IMG/VR virus record: IMGVR_UViG_3300035198_000124
Coordinates: 1-43,546 of that record
Strand: one strand, 5' to 3'
From: a virus
Length of the DNA: 43,546 bases
In this document: one piece after another, positions 37,520-43,546 of the stretch
Layout: every line of letters starts with the position of its first letter
How positions within the stretch are numbered: the first letter of the stretch is position 1
Notes under the pieces: generated by a model
The model's database searches: none
What the model saw: only the letters and a program-made list of their open reading frames with translations
What the model was told of the DNA's origin: nothing
Position numbers and translations under genes: made by a program

Positions 37520-38750
37520 CAAGGTCTGTCTGGTTGTAGACAACGGGCTCTTCGTTGAGTTGGCAGTGGAACTGTCCCGTTCCTTTGGAACGGTGTTGTA
37601 TTACAGTCCCTGGGTCACGGCGTTCCCGACTTCTAACGCACGGCTGGTCGGTGTCGGTGTCGAAGGGATCCAGAGGGTCTACGATCTGCACTCTGTGCTG
37701 GACCAAGTTGATCTGTTCGTGTTCCCGGATGTCTACTGGGCTGGCCTTCAGGTTTATCTGGAGTCTCAAGGAAAGCGGGTGTTCGGTTCCCGGGAAGCAG
37801 AGATTCTAGAGCTGAACAGGGAGTTTGCTCACCAGACACTTCCCACAATGGGGATTCCGGTTCCCGAATGGACTGCCGTGGTGGGGCTTGACGCACTTCG
37901 GGAGCACCTCCGGGAGCATCCCGATGTGTGGGTCAAGTTGTCAACGACCCGTGGGGACTTCGAGACTTTCCGCGTGGAGAACTACGATCTTGTGGAGCCG
38001 TTCCTTGACGAGCTTGAACACAAGTTGGGGGCGAAGAAGAAGATTGTGACATTCATCGTGGAGGAGAACATCCCCAACGCCACAGAGTGGGGATGCGATT
38101 CCGTCTCTATAGACGGACGTTTCCCGGAAGACGTAATCCTTGGTGTAGAGGCGAAAGACAAAGCGTATCTGGGAAAGCTGGTTCCTTATGCAAGCATTCC
38201 GGTACCTTTGCGTGAAGTCAACTCCAAGCTGGAGGGTTTCCTGCAGGGACACCGATACCGCAACTTCCTGTCTGTGGAGACACGGATTGTGTCAGACGAT
38301 GAGTATTATGTGATCGACCCTTGTTGTCGGTTCGGAAGTCCTCCCACGGAGGCTTTGCTTCCGCTGATTGAGAACTGGGCAGACATCGTTTGGTATGGAG
38401 CAGAAGGGGAACTGGTGGAGCCGGTTTACCGTGCCTCCTGGGTTGCAGAGATCATGCTTCACTCTGCGTGGGCAGACAAGAACTGGCAACCAATTCAGAT
38501 TCTTCCGGAGATCCGGGACCAGGTGCGCTTGCGGAACCTCACCGTTATAGACGGAACCTACTATGTGGTCCCGCAAGGTTACGGGCTTCCGGAGATAGGG
38601 GCCGTAGTCGGTCTGGGGAACACGGCTGATGAAGCCATTTCTGATGCTATGCGTGTTGCTGACTTGGTGAAAGGGTTTTACATTGACACGTTTAAGGAGT
38701 CTTTTACCGAGGCCCTGGAGACGTTCGGCTCTGCCGGTCTCAGAGACTGA
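37503..38750 (+). CDS. ATP-grasp ligase, PurD-like, 415 aa
   Basis: The order matches GARS/PurD-like ATP-grasp proteins: GKRVFGSREAEILELNREFA (about 90-109), MGIPVPEW, DVWVKLSTTRGDFETF (nucleotide-binding strand and loop, about 140-155), TFIVEENIPNATEWGCD (about 183-199), GVEAKDKAY, and the metal-binding end VETRIVSDDEYYVIDPCCRF then GSPPTEALLPL. Similar genes are often labelled phosphoribosylamine-glycine ligase in phages, but the rest of purine synthesis is absent, so peptide or amide ligation onto an unknown target is more likely. It overlaps the SpeD-like gene by 17 nt; the two may form one pathway. Confidence 0.8.
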   Translation: MSFYNSKVCLVVDNGLFVELAVELSRSFGTVLYYSPWVTAFPTSNARLVGVGVEGIQRVYDLHSVLDQVDLFVFPDVYWAGLQVYLESQGKRVFGSREAEILELNREFAHQTLPTMGIPVPEWTAVVGLDALREHLREHPDVWVKLSTTRGDFETFRVENYDLVEPFLDELEHKLGAKKKIVTFIVEENIPNATEWGCDSVSIDGRFPEDVILGVEAKDKAYLGKLVPYASIPVPLREVNSKLEGFLQGHRYRNFLSVETRIVSDDEYYVIDPCCRFGSPPTEALLPLIENWADIVWYGAEGELVEPVYRASWVAEIMLHSAWADKNWQPIQILPEIRDQVRLRNLTVIDGTYYVVPQGYGLPEIGAVVGLGNTADEAISDAMRVADLVKGFYIDTFKESFTEALETFGSAGLRD

Positions 38751-38754
38751 CCTG

Positions 38755-38910
38755 ATGCGTGAGCTTTTGGTGAGCCACGCTGCACAGTTGGAGCTGGAGA
38801 TACGCCAGTTGTTGCAGAAGCGCCTCGGGGACATGGAACGAGCGGTGTTGTTGCGTTGCGAGTATTGTAAGAAGAGGCACCGGTTGCCGTGGAGGTTTTT
38901 CGCCCGGTGA
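38755..38910 (+). CDS. Small zinc-knuckle-like protein, 51 aa
   Basis: ATG 38755 starts four bases after the ATP-grasp stop. The sequence has a helix (MRELLVSHAAQLELEIRQLL) then LRCEYCKKRHRLPW, a CxxC knuckle with a nearby His. Short but well placed. Function unknown. Confidence 0.5.
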   Translation: MRELLVSHAAQLELEIRQLLQKRLGDMERAVLLRCEYCKKRHRLPWRFFAR

Positions 38911-38949
38911 CCACGACCCTTTTAATAATGAAACCCGAAGGAGGACGAA

Positions 38950-39111
38950 ATGGACTGGAAAACGACAATCCCTGGGATCGTAGCTGCCCTGGTCGTAGTT
39001 GTCCGTACTATCATCGGAGTTGACATTCCGAGGGAAGTCGCCGATGCGATAGTCACGCTTTGCGTGTTCATGATCGGCGTCTTCAGCACGTCGAAGGGGG
39101 TGAAACAATGA
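38950..39111 (+). CDS. Small two-helix membrane protein, holin candidate, 53 aa
   Basis: ATG 38950 follows AAGGAGG. The gene is short. The protein reads MDWKTTIPGIVAALVVVVRT, then IIGVDIPREVADAIVTLCVF, then MIGVFSTSKGVKQ: two membrane helices (about 8-23 and 33-46) joined by a short polar turn, with a basic end, the usual class II holin design. Its TGA overlaps the ATG of the following lipoprotein (ATGA). Confidence 0.7.
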   Translation: MDWKTTIPGIVAALVVVVRTIIGVDIPREVADAIVTLCVFMIGVFSTSKGVKQ

Positions 39112-39494
39112 GGCCGCTTCGTGTCTTCGCAGCGTTTGCGCTCCTGCTTGTCTTCGTGACAGCGTGTGCTACCTTGCAGTCACAGTCCAAGGAAGAGCAG
39201 ATCTATCGGCTGATGGCCACATCCGCGCAGACCTACGACACTGGGATGCGGACTGTCGCACAGTTGTACAATGAAAAGGTCATCGGGCCGGATGAGGTTC
39301 GTACTGCTATACAAGTGGGGCAAGCCTTCTGGAGTGCCTGGCATGAGACGATGTTGTTCGTCCAGATCTGGATGGCGACCAAGGACTATCAGAACGAGCA
39401 GAAGCTGGCAGCGGTGATTGAGCAGTTCACTCAGCGCTACAATGAGTTTCTACAGTTCATTCAGCCCTTGCTGGAAAGGAAGGTGGTCAAATGA
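39108..39494 (+). CDS. Lipoprotein, helical, 128 aa
   Basis: ATG 39108 overlaps the upstream stop. Signal peptide MRPLRVFAAFALLLVFVTAC with lipobox VTAC, lipidated Cys at residue 20. The mature part is one long helical domain (KEEQIYRLMATSAQTYDTGM, later QKLAAVIEQFTQRYNEFLQF). Seen next to holin-like genes in other phages as far as I recall. It may be an outer-membrane spanin component or a protein that blocks superinfection. Confidence 0.75.
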   Translation: MRPLRVFAAFALLLVFVTACATLQSQSKEEQIYRLMATSAQTYDTGMRTVAQLYNEKVIGPDEVRTAIQVGQAFWSAWHETMLFVQIWMATKDYQNEQKLAAVIEQFTQRYNEFLQFIQPLLERKVVK

Positions 39495-39685
39495 GCAACG
39501 AGGAACTCATCAAATTGGCGGTTCAGATTTCCTTGACGGAAGTCCTTCCGGCAGTGATACGTCTTGTGGCGGAGTTCATGAAGCATGACATAACTCCCCA
39601 GCAGTTTGAGGACCTCAAGACACTGGTACAGCGTCCTGAGGATATTCTCAAGCAGTACGGGATTGACGTGGAGAACCTGAAATGA
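39491..39685 (+). CDS. Small helical protein, 64 aa
   Basis: ATGA overlaps at both ends. All-helical prediction: MSNEELIKLAVQISLTEVLP, then AVIRLVAEFMKHDITPQQFE, ending YGIDVENLK. No family is recognised. The position between a lipoprotein and a Gly-rich protein gives no function. Confidence 0.6.
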   Translation: MSNEELIKLAVQISLTEVLPAVIRLVAEFMKHDITPQQFEDLKTLVQRPEDILKQYGIDVENLK

Positions 39686-40290
39686 ACGGTGACGGTGGAC
39701 TTGGCTTCGGTGACGGTGGGTTTGGTGAGTCGATCGCTGGTGGTGAGTTCGGAGGCCTCGGCTACGGCGGAACTGGTCTGGGATTTGAGGGAGGCGGTGG
39801 GTACGGTGATCCTGGAACGTTGCTCGGTCCGGCAACAGATGCTGGGGAACCTGGGGACCTTGTCTCTCTCCTTGGTTCCCTCGGCTTCCCTATGGGAAAC
39901 CCGTCCGATGTAGCCTATGGATCTCTCGCTGCAAGCCTTCTCGGCTTTGTTCCCGGGGTCGGCGGGCTTCTCGCCGCAATGGCTCCGTCTGTTGCAAGCC
40001 TCGTGGCGCCGGGGTGGTCCAGTGCCCTCGGGCTTCCTGCGGTGACTGGAGGAGAGGTTCCCTCCTTTAGTGGAGACACCGGGGCAGGTGCAGCATTGAA
40101 CCTTGGCAGTGCTGGCATCTACAACCCGCTGGTGACCTACGCACAGAACTGGGTTCAGGGCCCTTATGGACAATACATGCCCTACGTCTCTGAGGGACTC
40201 TCCGGTGAAACTGTGGGTGGTGCCGCTATGCGCGAGATGGCCAAGGCGTGGATAGGGCGTGGCAAGGGCCGTGGAAAGCAACAGCCATGA
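39682..40290 (+). CDS. Gly-rich structural protein, 202 aa
   Basis: The first 50 residues are almost half Gly (DGGLGFGDGGFGESIAGGEF). The middle is hydrophobic and Ala/Gly/Leu-rich (SLAASLLGFVPGVGGLLAAM, then APSVASLVAPG). The end is basic (IGRGKGRGKQQP). Composition is like the 175-aa protein at 25418. A membrane-active or ejection-associated virion protein is plausible; no family is recognised. Confidence 0.6.
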   Translation: MNGDGGLGFGDGGFGESIAGGEFGGLGYGGTGLGFEGGGGYGDPGTLLGPATDAGEPGDLVSLLGSLGFPMGNPSDVAYGSLAASLLGFVPGVGGLLAAMAPSVASLVAPGWSSALGLPAVTGGEVPSFSGDTGAGAALNLGSAGIYNPLVTYAQNWVQGPYGQYMPYVSEGLSGETVGGAAMREMAKAWIGRGKGRGKQQP

Positions 40291-40511
40291 AGAAGTTTTA
40301 CAACAAGCGTCGGACTTTTGAGAAATGGATGGAGTGTCAGCGTTGCGGGTTCGATGTTCCTTACTCCAGTGTTGTGAAAGACCCTCTCAACGGGGCGCTG
40401 GTGTGTCCAGACTGTGCAGACGAGTTGGGGTTCGAGGAGTTGAGGGAACAGGTTCAACTGCCTGACGAGGGCAGGACAGAGATCCCAGGAGGAAGCCATG
40501 ACGCCCGCTGA
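40287..40511 (+). CDS. Zinc-ribbon protein, 74 aa
   Basis: ATG 40287 overlaps the preceding stop (ATGA). Two CxxC pairs form a zinc ribbon: ECQRCGFDVPYSSVV and LVCPDCADELGFEEL. Small ribbon proteins just upstream of the head-tail adaptor gene are common in podoviruses. The last 14 nt overlap the next gene. Confidence 0.7.
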   Translation: MKKFYNKRRTFEKWMECQRCGFDVPYSSVVKDPLNGALVCPDCADELGFEELREQVQLPDEGRTEIPGGSHDAR

Positions 40512-41139
40512 GGTGAAGAGCGAGCTTCTTCTTATGATGGGGGAACGGTCGGATTATTCCGACGCGAGGCAGTATCTTCACATTTCTCTTGCGGAGAAGG
40601 AATTGGCGTATGGCCTCCGGCTCCACGAAGTGCGTACCGAGGGAAACATCGTCTTAATTACAGACACACGGATCTACTCCCTAAAGGACAACTTCCCCGA
40701 CCTGTACGCTGTAACCGGGGTCTACTACCCTACTCTGGGGAGAAAACTGTCGAAGCGTGGTCCTGACTATTTTGACCGTATTGCTACCTTCCCTGCGGGA
40801 CCGCCTAACCTCTACATGCGATATGGCGACTACCTGTATCTTGACGCGTTGCCTACCTCGAACGAGAACAACACCAACTTGTATGTGCGATACCTCAAGC
40901 TTATCGACGATATAGACGGGGACAGCACAGCGTTTACACTGTCCGAGCCGTTTCATGAAGCAATCCTTCTTGGTGCGGCAGTTCGTGCTCACCGGGCATT
41001 CCGTGAGTACGAACAAGCTGAGTACATGAAGGCTGAGTATCTTGCGCTTGTGCGGTCCAGGCTCAATGCCCTCTACGAGGAGGGGATGTATGATGACTCC
41101 TTCCCACTGGCGCCTGATTTGACTCAGGGGGTGATCTAA
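40498..41139 (+). CDS. Head-tail adaptor, P22 gp4-like, 213 aa
   Basis: N-terminal helix MTPAEVKSELLLMMGERSD, then HISLAEKELAYGLRLHEVRT; a beta region with YYPTLGRKLSKRGPDYFDRI and PNLYMRYGDYLYLDALPTSN; a C-terminal helical pair (FHEAILLGAAVRAHRAFREY). This pattern is that of adaptor proteins that close the portal in P22-like podoviruses and related families. Its position before the tail genes agrees. Confidence 0.75.
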   Translation: MTPAEVKSELLLMMGERSDYSDARQYLHISLAEKELAYGLRLHEVRTEGNIVLITDTRIYSLKDNFPDLYAVTGVYYPTLGRKLSKRGPDYFDRIATFPAGPPNLYMRYGDYLYLDALPTSNENNTNLYVRYLKLIDDIDGDSTAFTLSEPFHEAILLGAAVRAHRAFREYEQAEYMKAEYLALVRSRLNALYEEGMYDDSFPLAPDLTQGVI

Positions 41140-42185
41140 TGCCTTTTACGAAAACTTGGAACGAAAACTCCCCTACTGGAAGCGACAATGCTTATGATCT
41201 TGACACTTTCATACAGGACTTCAAGTACGCGATTCGAGAGCGCCTTGCCGTAGGGCACAAGTTCTACAGCGACGAGACTGGGCACTCTGACGTGGGATAC
41301 CACCGTCCGGGGATTGTCGGAGTCAAGTACATCGGTACAAAGTCTGCAATCGATGGCCTTACAGGCATGGAACCAGGGGCTATTGCTTACGCAACAGACG
41401 AAAACAAGAGCTACTACTATTCTGGTTCCGCTTGGACGGCAGAGGGGGGAGCATCGGCGGGATTGACGGGACGGGACCAGTACCGTGGGCTGACATTGGT
41501 TACATCAGGTGCCGACATTGTCACAGTGCAAGCAGATGAAATTATTCTGCAACATAAGACTTCGTTTGCACCGTTGCGTGTTACAGCTGCTGGAGCAATT
41601 GGGATTTCTATGACCACCAGTGGTCTTAACGGAAGAGACACCGGCGTATCGGAGAGTGTCAGCACTTGGTATGCGATCTGGATTGTAAGCAATGGGACTA
41701 CCACAGGTGGGGTGTTCACTGCCATTGACGCTTCCGCGCCGGCACTGTCTGGATACAACTACGTTGCCCGTGTAGGGGCTATTTACAACAACGCTTCGTC
41801 CGACTTCAACGCAATTACACAGTACGGGAAACGGGTAATCTACGGAACACCTATTTCACTTGAAGGAACCTACCCTGATACGTATACATTGAAGGCTGTC
41901 GGCCCTTATAGTTACGCTTTAACTACGGCAGTTCCACCGCTTAGTGCGTATGTAATGCCGGTAGGCATTCTGAAGTGTGCTTACGAGTCTGCAACTGGTA
42001 CTGCTCGGCTTCGGCAAACTGCTGGTCCATCGTTAACAGCGGACTTGTTGCATCTTGAAGTTCGGGCTGCCAGCACACGACCAGCAGGCCAGTTTGTTGG
42101 TATCGGTTCTGAATCGCTTGCCCTCACTATAGGCACTGCGTCTGTAAACGTTATCCTTTGTATCACGGGGTGGATATGGACCTAG
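41139..42185 (+). CDS. Tail fibre / appendage protein, 348 aa
   Basis: The N terminus, TWNENSPTGSDNAYDLDTFI then QDFKYAIRERLAVGHKFYSD, is a widespread phage tail-appendage start (W-x-x-x-x-P-x-GS-x-x-x). A collagen-like or beta-rich body follows, with a Gly/Ser-rich junction near residue 105 and a beta-sandwich-like C-terminal half. Likely binds the next gene's tail protein; receptor contact is possible. The first base overlaps the adaptor stop (TAATG). Confidence 0.75.
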   Translation: MPFTKTWNENSPTGSDNAYDLDTFIQDFKYAIRERLAVGHKFYSDETGHSDVGYHRPGIVGVKYIGTKSAIDGLTGMEPGAIAYATDENKSYYYSGSAWTAEGGASAGLTGRDQYRGLTLVTSGADIVTVQADEIILQHKTSFAPLRVTAAGAIGISMTTSGLNGRDTGVSESVSTWYAIWIVSNGTTTGGVFTAIDASAPALSGYNYVARVGAIYNNASSDFNAITQYGKRVIYGTPISLEGTYPDTYTLKAVGPYSYALTTAVPPLSAYVMPVGILKCAYESATGTARLRQTAGPSLTADLLHLEVRAASTRPAGQFVGIGSESLALTIGTASVNVILCITGWIWT

Positions 42186-43546
42186 TACGCAACTACGCCG
42201 GAGTTGCTGCTCGTAGAGTGAATCCCAAAGGGATGCTTGTGGCCCAGCACTTGAAGCTTCCCTTTCCAGCTCGCGGCTTGGTTATCAACGCCTCCCTGGA
42301 GCAGTCTCCGGTTGAGTCGCTGAGGGAGGCGTCGTGTGTCCGTCTTTACAAGGGCCGGTTGAAGACCGCCGGAGGGGCGACTCAGCTTGGTTCTTCCCTG
42401 TCCGGGTCTGTGATGGGGATATTCGACTACAGAAAGACAGACGGCACATCGCACGTAGTAGCGGTTACTCCCACCAAGCTGTATTACTATAACGTCACAA
42501 CAGAGAACTGGGTTGCAGACACCGGTACGTTGAGCGGTTCCTCTACAGACCCAGCGTCTTGGTGCGTGATAGACGATGCACTTGTGTTCACCAACGGGAC
42601 TGACTTGAAACGATGGACCGGTGCGGGAACGCTTGCTGACCAAGTGACTACACTGCCAGCAGGGCTCACTTCGTTGAAGTGCACCTGCGTAGCAGCTTTC
42701 AGTGGACGGTTGCTTTTGGGAAACACGACTGAAAACGGCACTGCCTGTCCTCAGCGGGTGCGCTACAGTGCCATCAACTCAAACCGGGATTTCAACTCCG
42801 CCGGGTCCGGCTATTACGACTTTGACGACACACCTGACCCAGTGCAGTCCATAGTGACACTCGGTGACTATCTCTTCATCCTGAAGAGAGACATGATCTA
42901 CTACGGCCGTGCCACAGGTAACGAGGCTGCTCCGTTCAGTTTTCGCACCTTTGCGGAAGGAGTTGGGGCGTTCGCTGCCAACTGTGTCGGGAAGCTTCAG
43001 CAGACCGCCTGGATCATTGGGAGGGACTCTGTCTACACACTTACTCCATCAGGACTGCAGGATGCTGGGGCGGATATATCCGAGGAACTGTTCTCCCGGT
43101 TTTACGCTGAAGGTGCCTCCCGCGCGTGGTCAGTCCCTAACATAGAGTTCCATGAAGTGCTGTTAGGCATTCCTACTGGGAATGAACCTCCTTCGGAGAT
43201 CTGGATCTACAACTACAGACACGACGCATGGACTGTCTATGTGCTTCCCTCGGCAGTGAGGGCTACCTGTGCCGGGACTATTCAGCAGATTCCGAGGATT
43301 GTCCGAATTGACAGTCTTGTCGGGACCATAGACAGTCAGACGTGGAAGCTCGGCGCTGGTCTGCCTCTGGGGGCTACTCCTACAGTGCTCGTTGGGCTTT
43401 CCTCCGGGGCAATTGCACGCCTCGCTGCGTCTGAGGCCACGTTCCTCGAAAGCAGTCTGACGTACTCCTTTACGTCCCAGCGGATTTTCCTGCCGAGCAA
43501 GGACTACGGCGAGCTAGACATTTACTTGAAAGAGCTTCGCTTCGCG
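42176..43546 (+). CDS. Beta-propeller-like tail protein (P22 gp10-like candidate), 535 aa, runs off the right end
   Basis: ATG 42176 overlaps the fibre gene by 10 nt. The frame is open to the last base and finishes at 364 after the circular junction. Repeated strand motifs of the type SVMGIFDYRKTDGTSHVVAV, LYYYNVTTENW, WCVIDDALVFTNGTDLKRWT, CVAAFSGRLLLGN and TLGDYLFILKRDMIYYGR suggest a beta-propeller, as in tail hub proteins such as P22 gp10. It follows the adaptor and fibre genes, as expected for a tail-tube or hub protein. Confidence 0.8.
   Translation, partial: MDLVRNYAGVAARRVNPKGMLVAQHLKLPFPARGLVINASLEQSPVESLREASCVRLYKGRLKTAGGATQLGSSLSGSVMGIFDYRKTDGTSHVVAVTPTKLYYYNVTTENWVADTGTLSGSSTDPASWCVIDDALVFTNGTDLKRWTGAGTLADQVTTLPAGLTSLKCTCVAAFSGRLLLGNTTENGTACPQRVRYSAINSNRDFNSAGSGYYDFDDTPDPVQSIVTLGDYLFILKRDMIYYGRATGNEAAPFSFRTFAEGVGAFAANCVGKLQQTAWIIGRDSVYTLTPSGLQDAGADISEELFSRFYAEGASRAWSVPNIEFHEVLLGIPTGNEPPSEIWIYNYRHDAWTVYVLPSAVRATCAGTIQQIPRIVRIDSLVGTIDSQTWKLGAGLPLGATPTVLVGLSSGAIARLAASEATFLESSLTYSFTSQRIFLPSKDYGELDIYLKELRFA
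43420..43546. repeat. 127-bp terminal overlap, right copy
   Basis: Identical to 1-127. See the left copy. Removing one copy gives a 43,419-bp circle. Confidence 0.95.

Noticed and set aside
1-43546. Temperate lifestyle
   Set aside because: No integrase, attachment site or CI-type repressor gene was recognised; the ParB-like gene and operators alone do not show lysogeny.
1-43546. tRNA genes
   Set aside because: No cloverleaf-like segment with a TTCRA arm and CCA-type end was noticed in the gaps; a dedicated scan was not possible.

Overview
The window is a complete genome of a tailed double-stranded DNA phage, most likely podovirus-like. The last 127 bases (43420-43546) repeat the first 127 exactly, and the reading frame of one tail gene runs across the junction. 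The unique sequence is therefore a circle of 43,419 bp; the exact 127-bp overlap looks like an assembly k-mer artefact, so the physical ends are unknown. The host is a bacterium with ordinary sigma70-type promoters (TTGACA boxes) and strong GGAGG ribosome binding sites. Two small lipoprotein genes and a lysozyme-like gene suggest, without proving, a host with an outer membrane. No integrase, RNA polymerase, primase, ligase or tRNA gene was recognised.

There are two opposed transcription blocks. The rightward block runs from 23.17 kb to the end and on through 1-6070. It carries the small and large terminase, portal, scaffold, a decoration-type protein, a Mu gpT-like major capsid protein, a sugar-modification cassette (GT2, methyltransferase, GT9), fibre-like proteins, a lysis region, an AdoMet-decarboxylase-like protein next to an ATP-grasp ligase, a P22 gp4-like adaptor, a beta-rich tail protein split by the window ends, and the ejection-protein block (GNAT, CFI-box protein, coiled-coil protein, 880-aa protein).

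The leftward block runs from about 22.1 kb down to 6.19 kb. From promoter to end it holds a Csx15/CARF-like small protein, a MoxR AAA+ ATPase and a metallopeptidase/VWA protein embedded in an array of about ten tiny M(K/R)I-type proteins (several clearly paralogous), a sigma-region-4-like regulator, a Cas4/RecB-like nuclease, a Sak4-like annealing ATPase, an SSB-like protein with a DDIPF tip, a ParB-like protein, a family-A DNA polymerase with an N-terminal uracil-DNA-glycosylase domain, a DUF3987-type helicase-like ATPase, and a last protein with RAMP-like motifs. A 520-bp degenerate pentanucleotide array lies inside this transcript. The two blocks converge on a hairpin at about 6.13 kb.

The blocks diverge from a palindrome-rich control region (20.7-23.17 kb, holding one 60-aa gene). 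It has four exact TGCTAAG-N3-CTTAGCA palindromes flanking a 49-bp pure A/T tract (best origin candidate), a 17-bp GTATCACA-G-TGTGATAC operator whose half-copies sit on the rightward promoter, a 17-unit 9-bp tandem array, and several duplicated direct repeats. The most unusual parts are the small-protein array wrapped around MoxR/VWA, the glycosylase-polymerase fusion, the pentamer array, the control region, and the SAM-decarboxylase-like/ATP-grasp pair.
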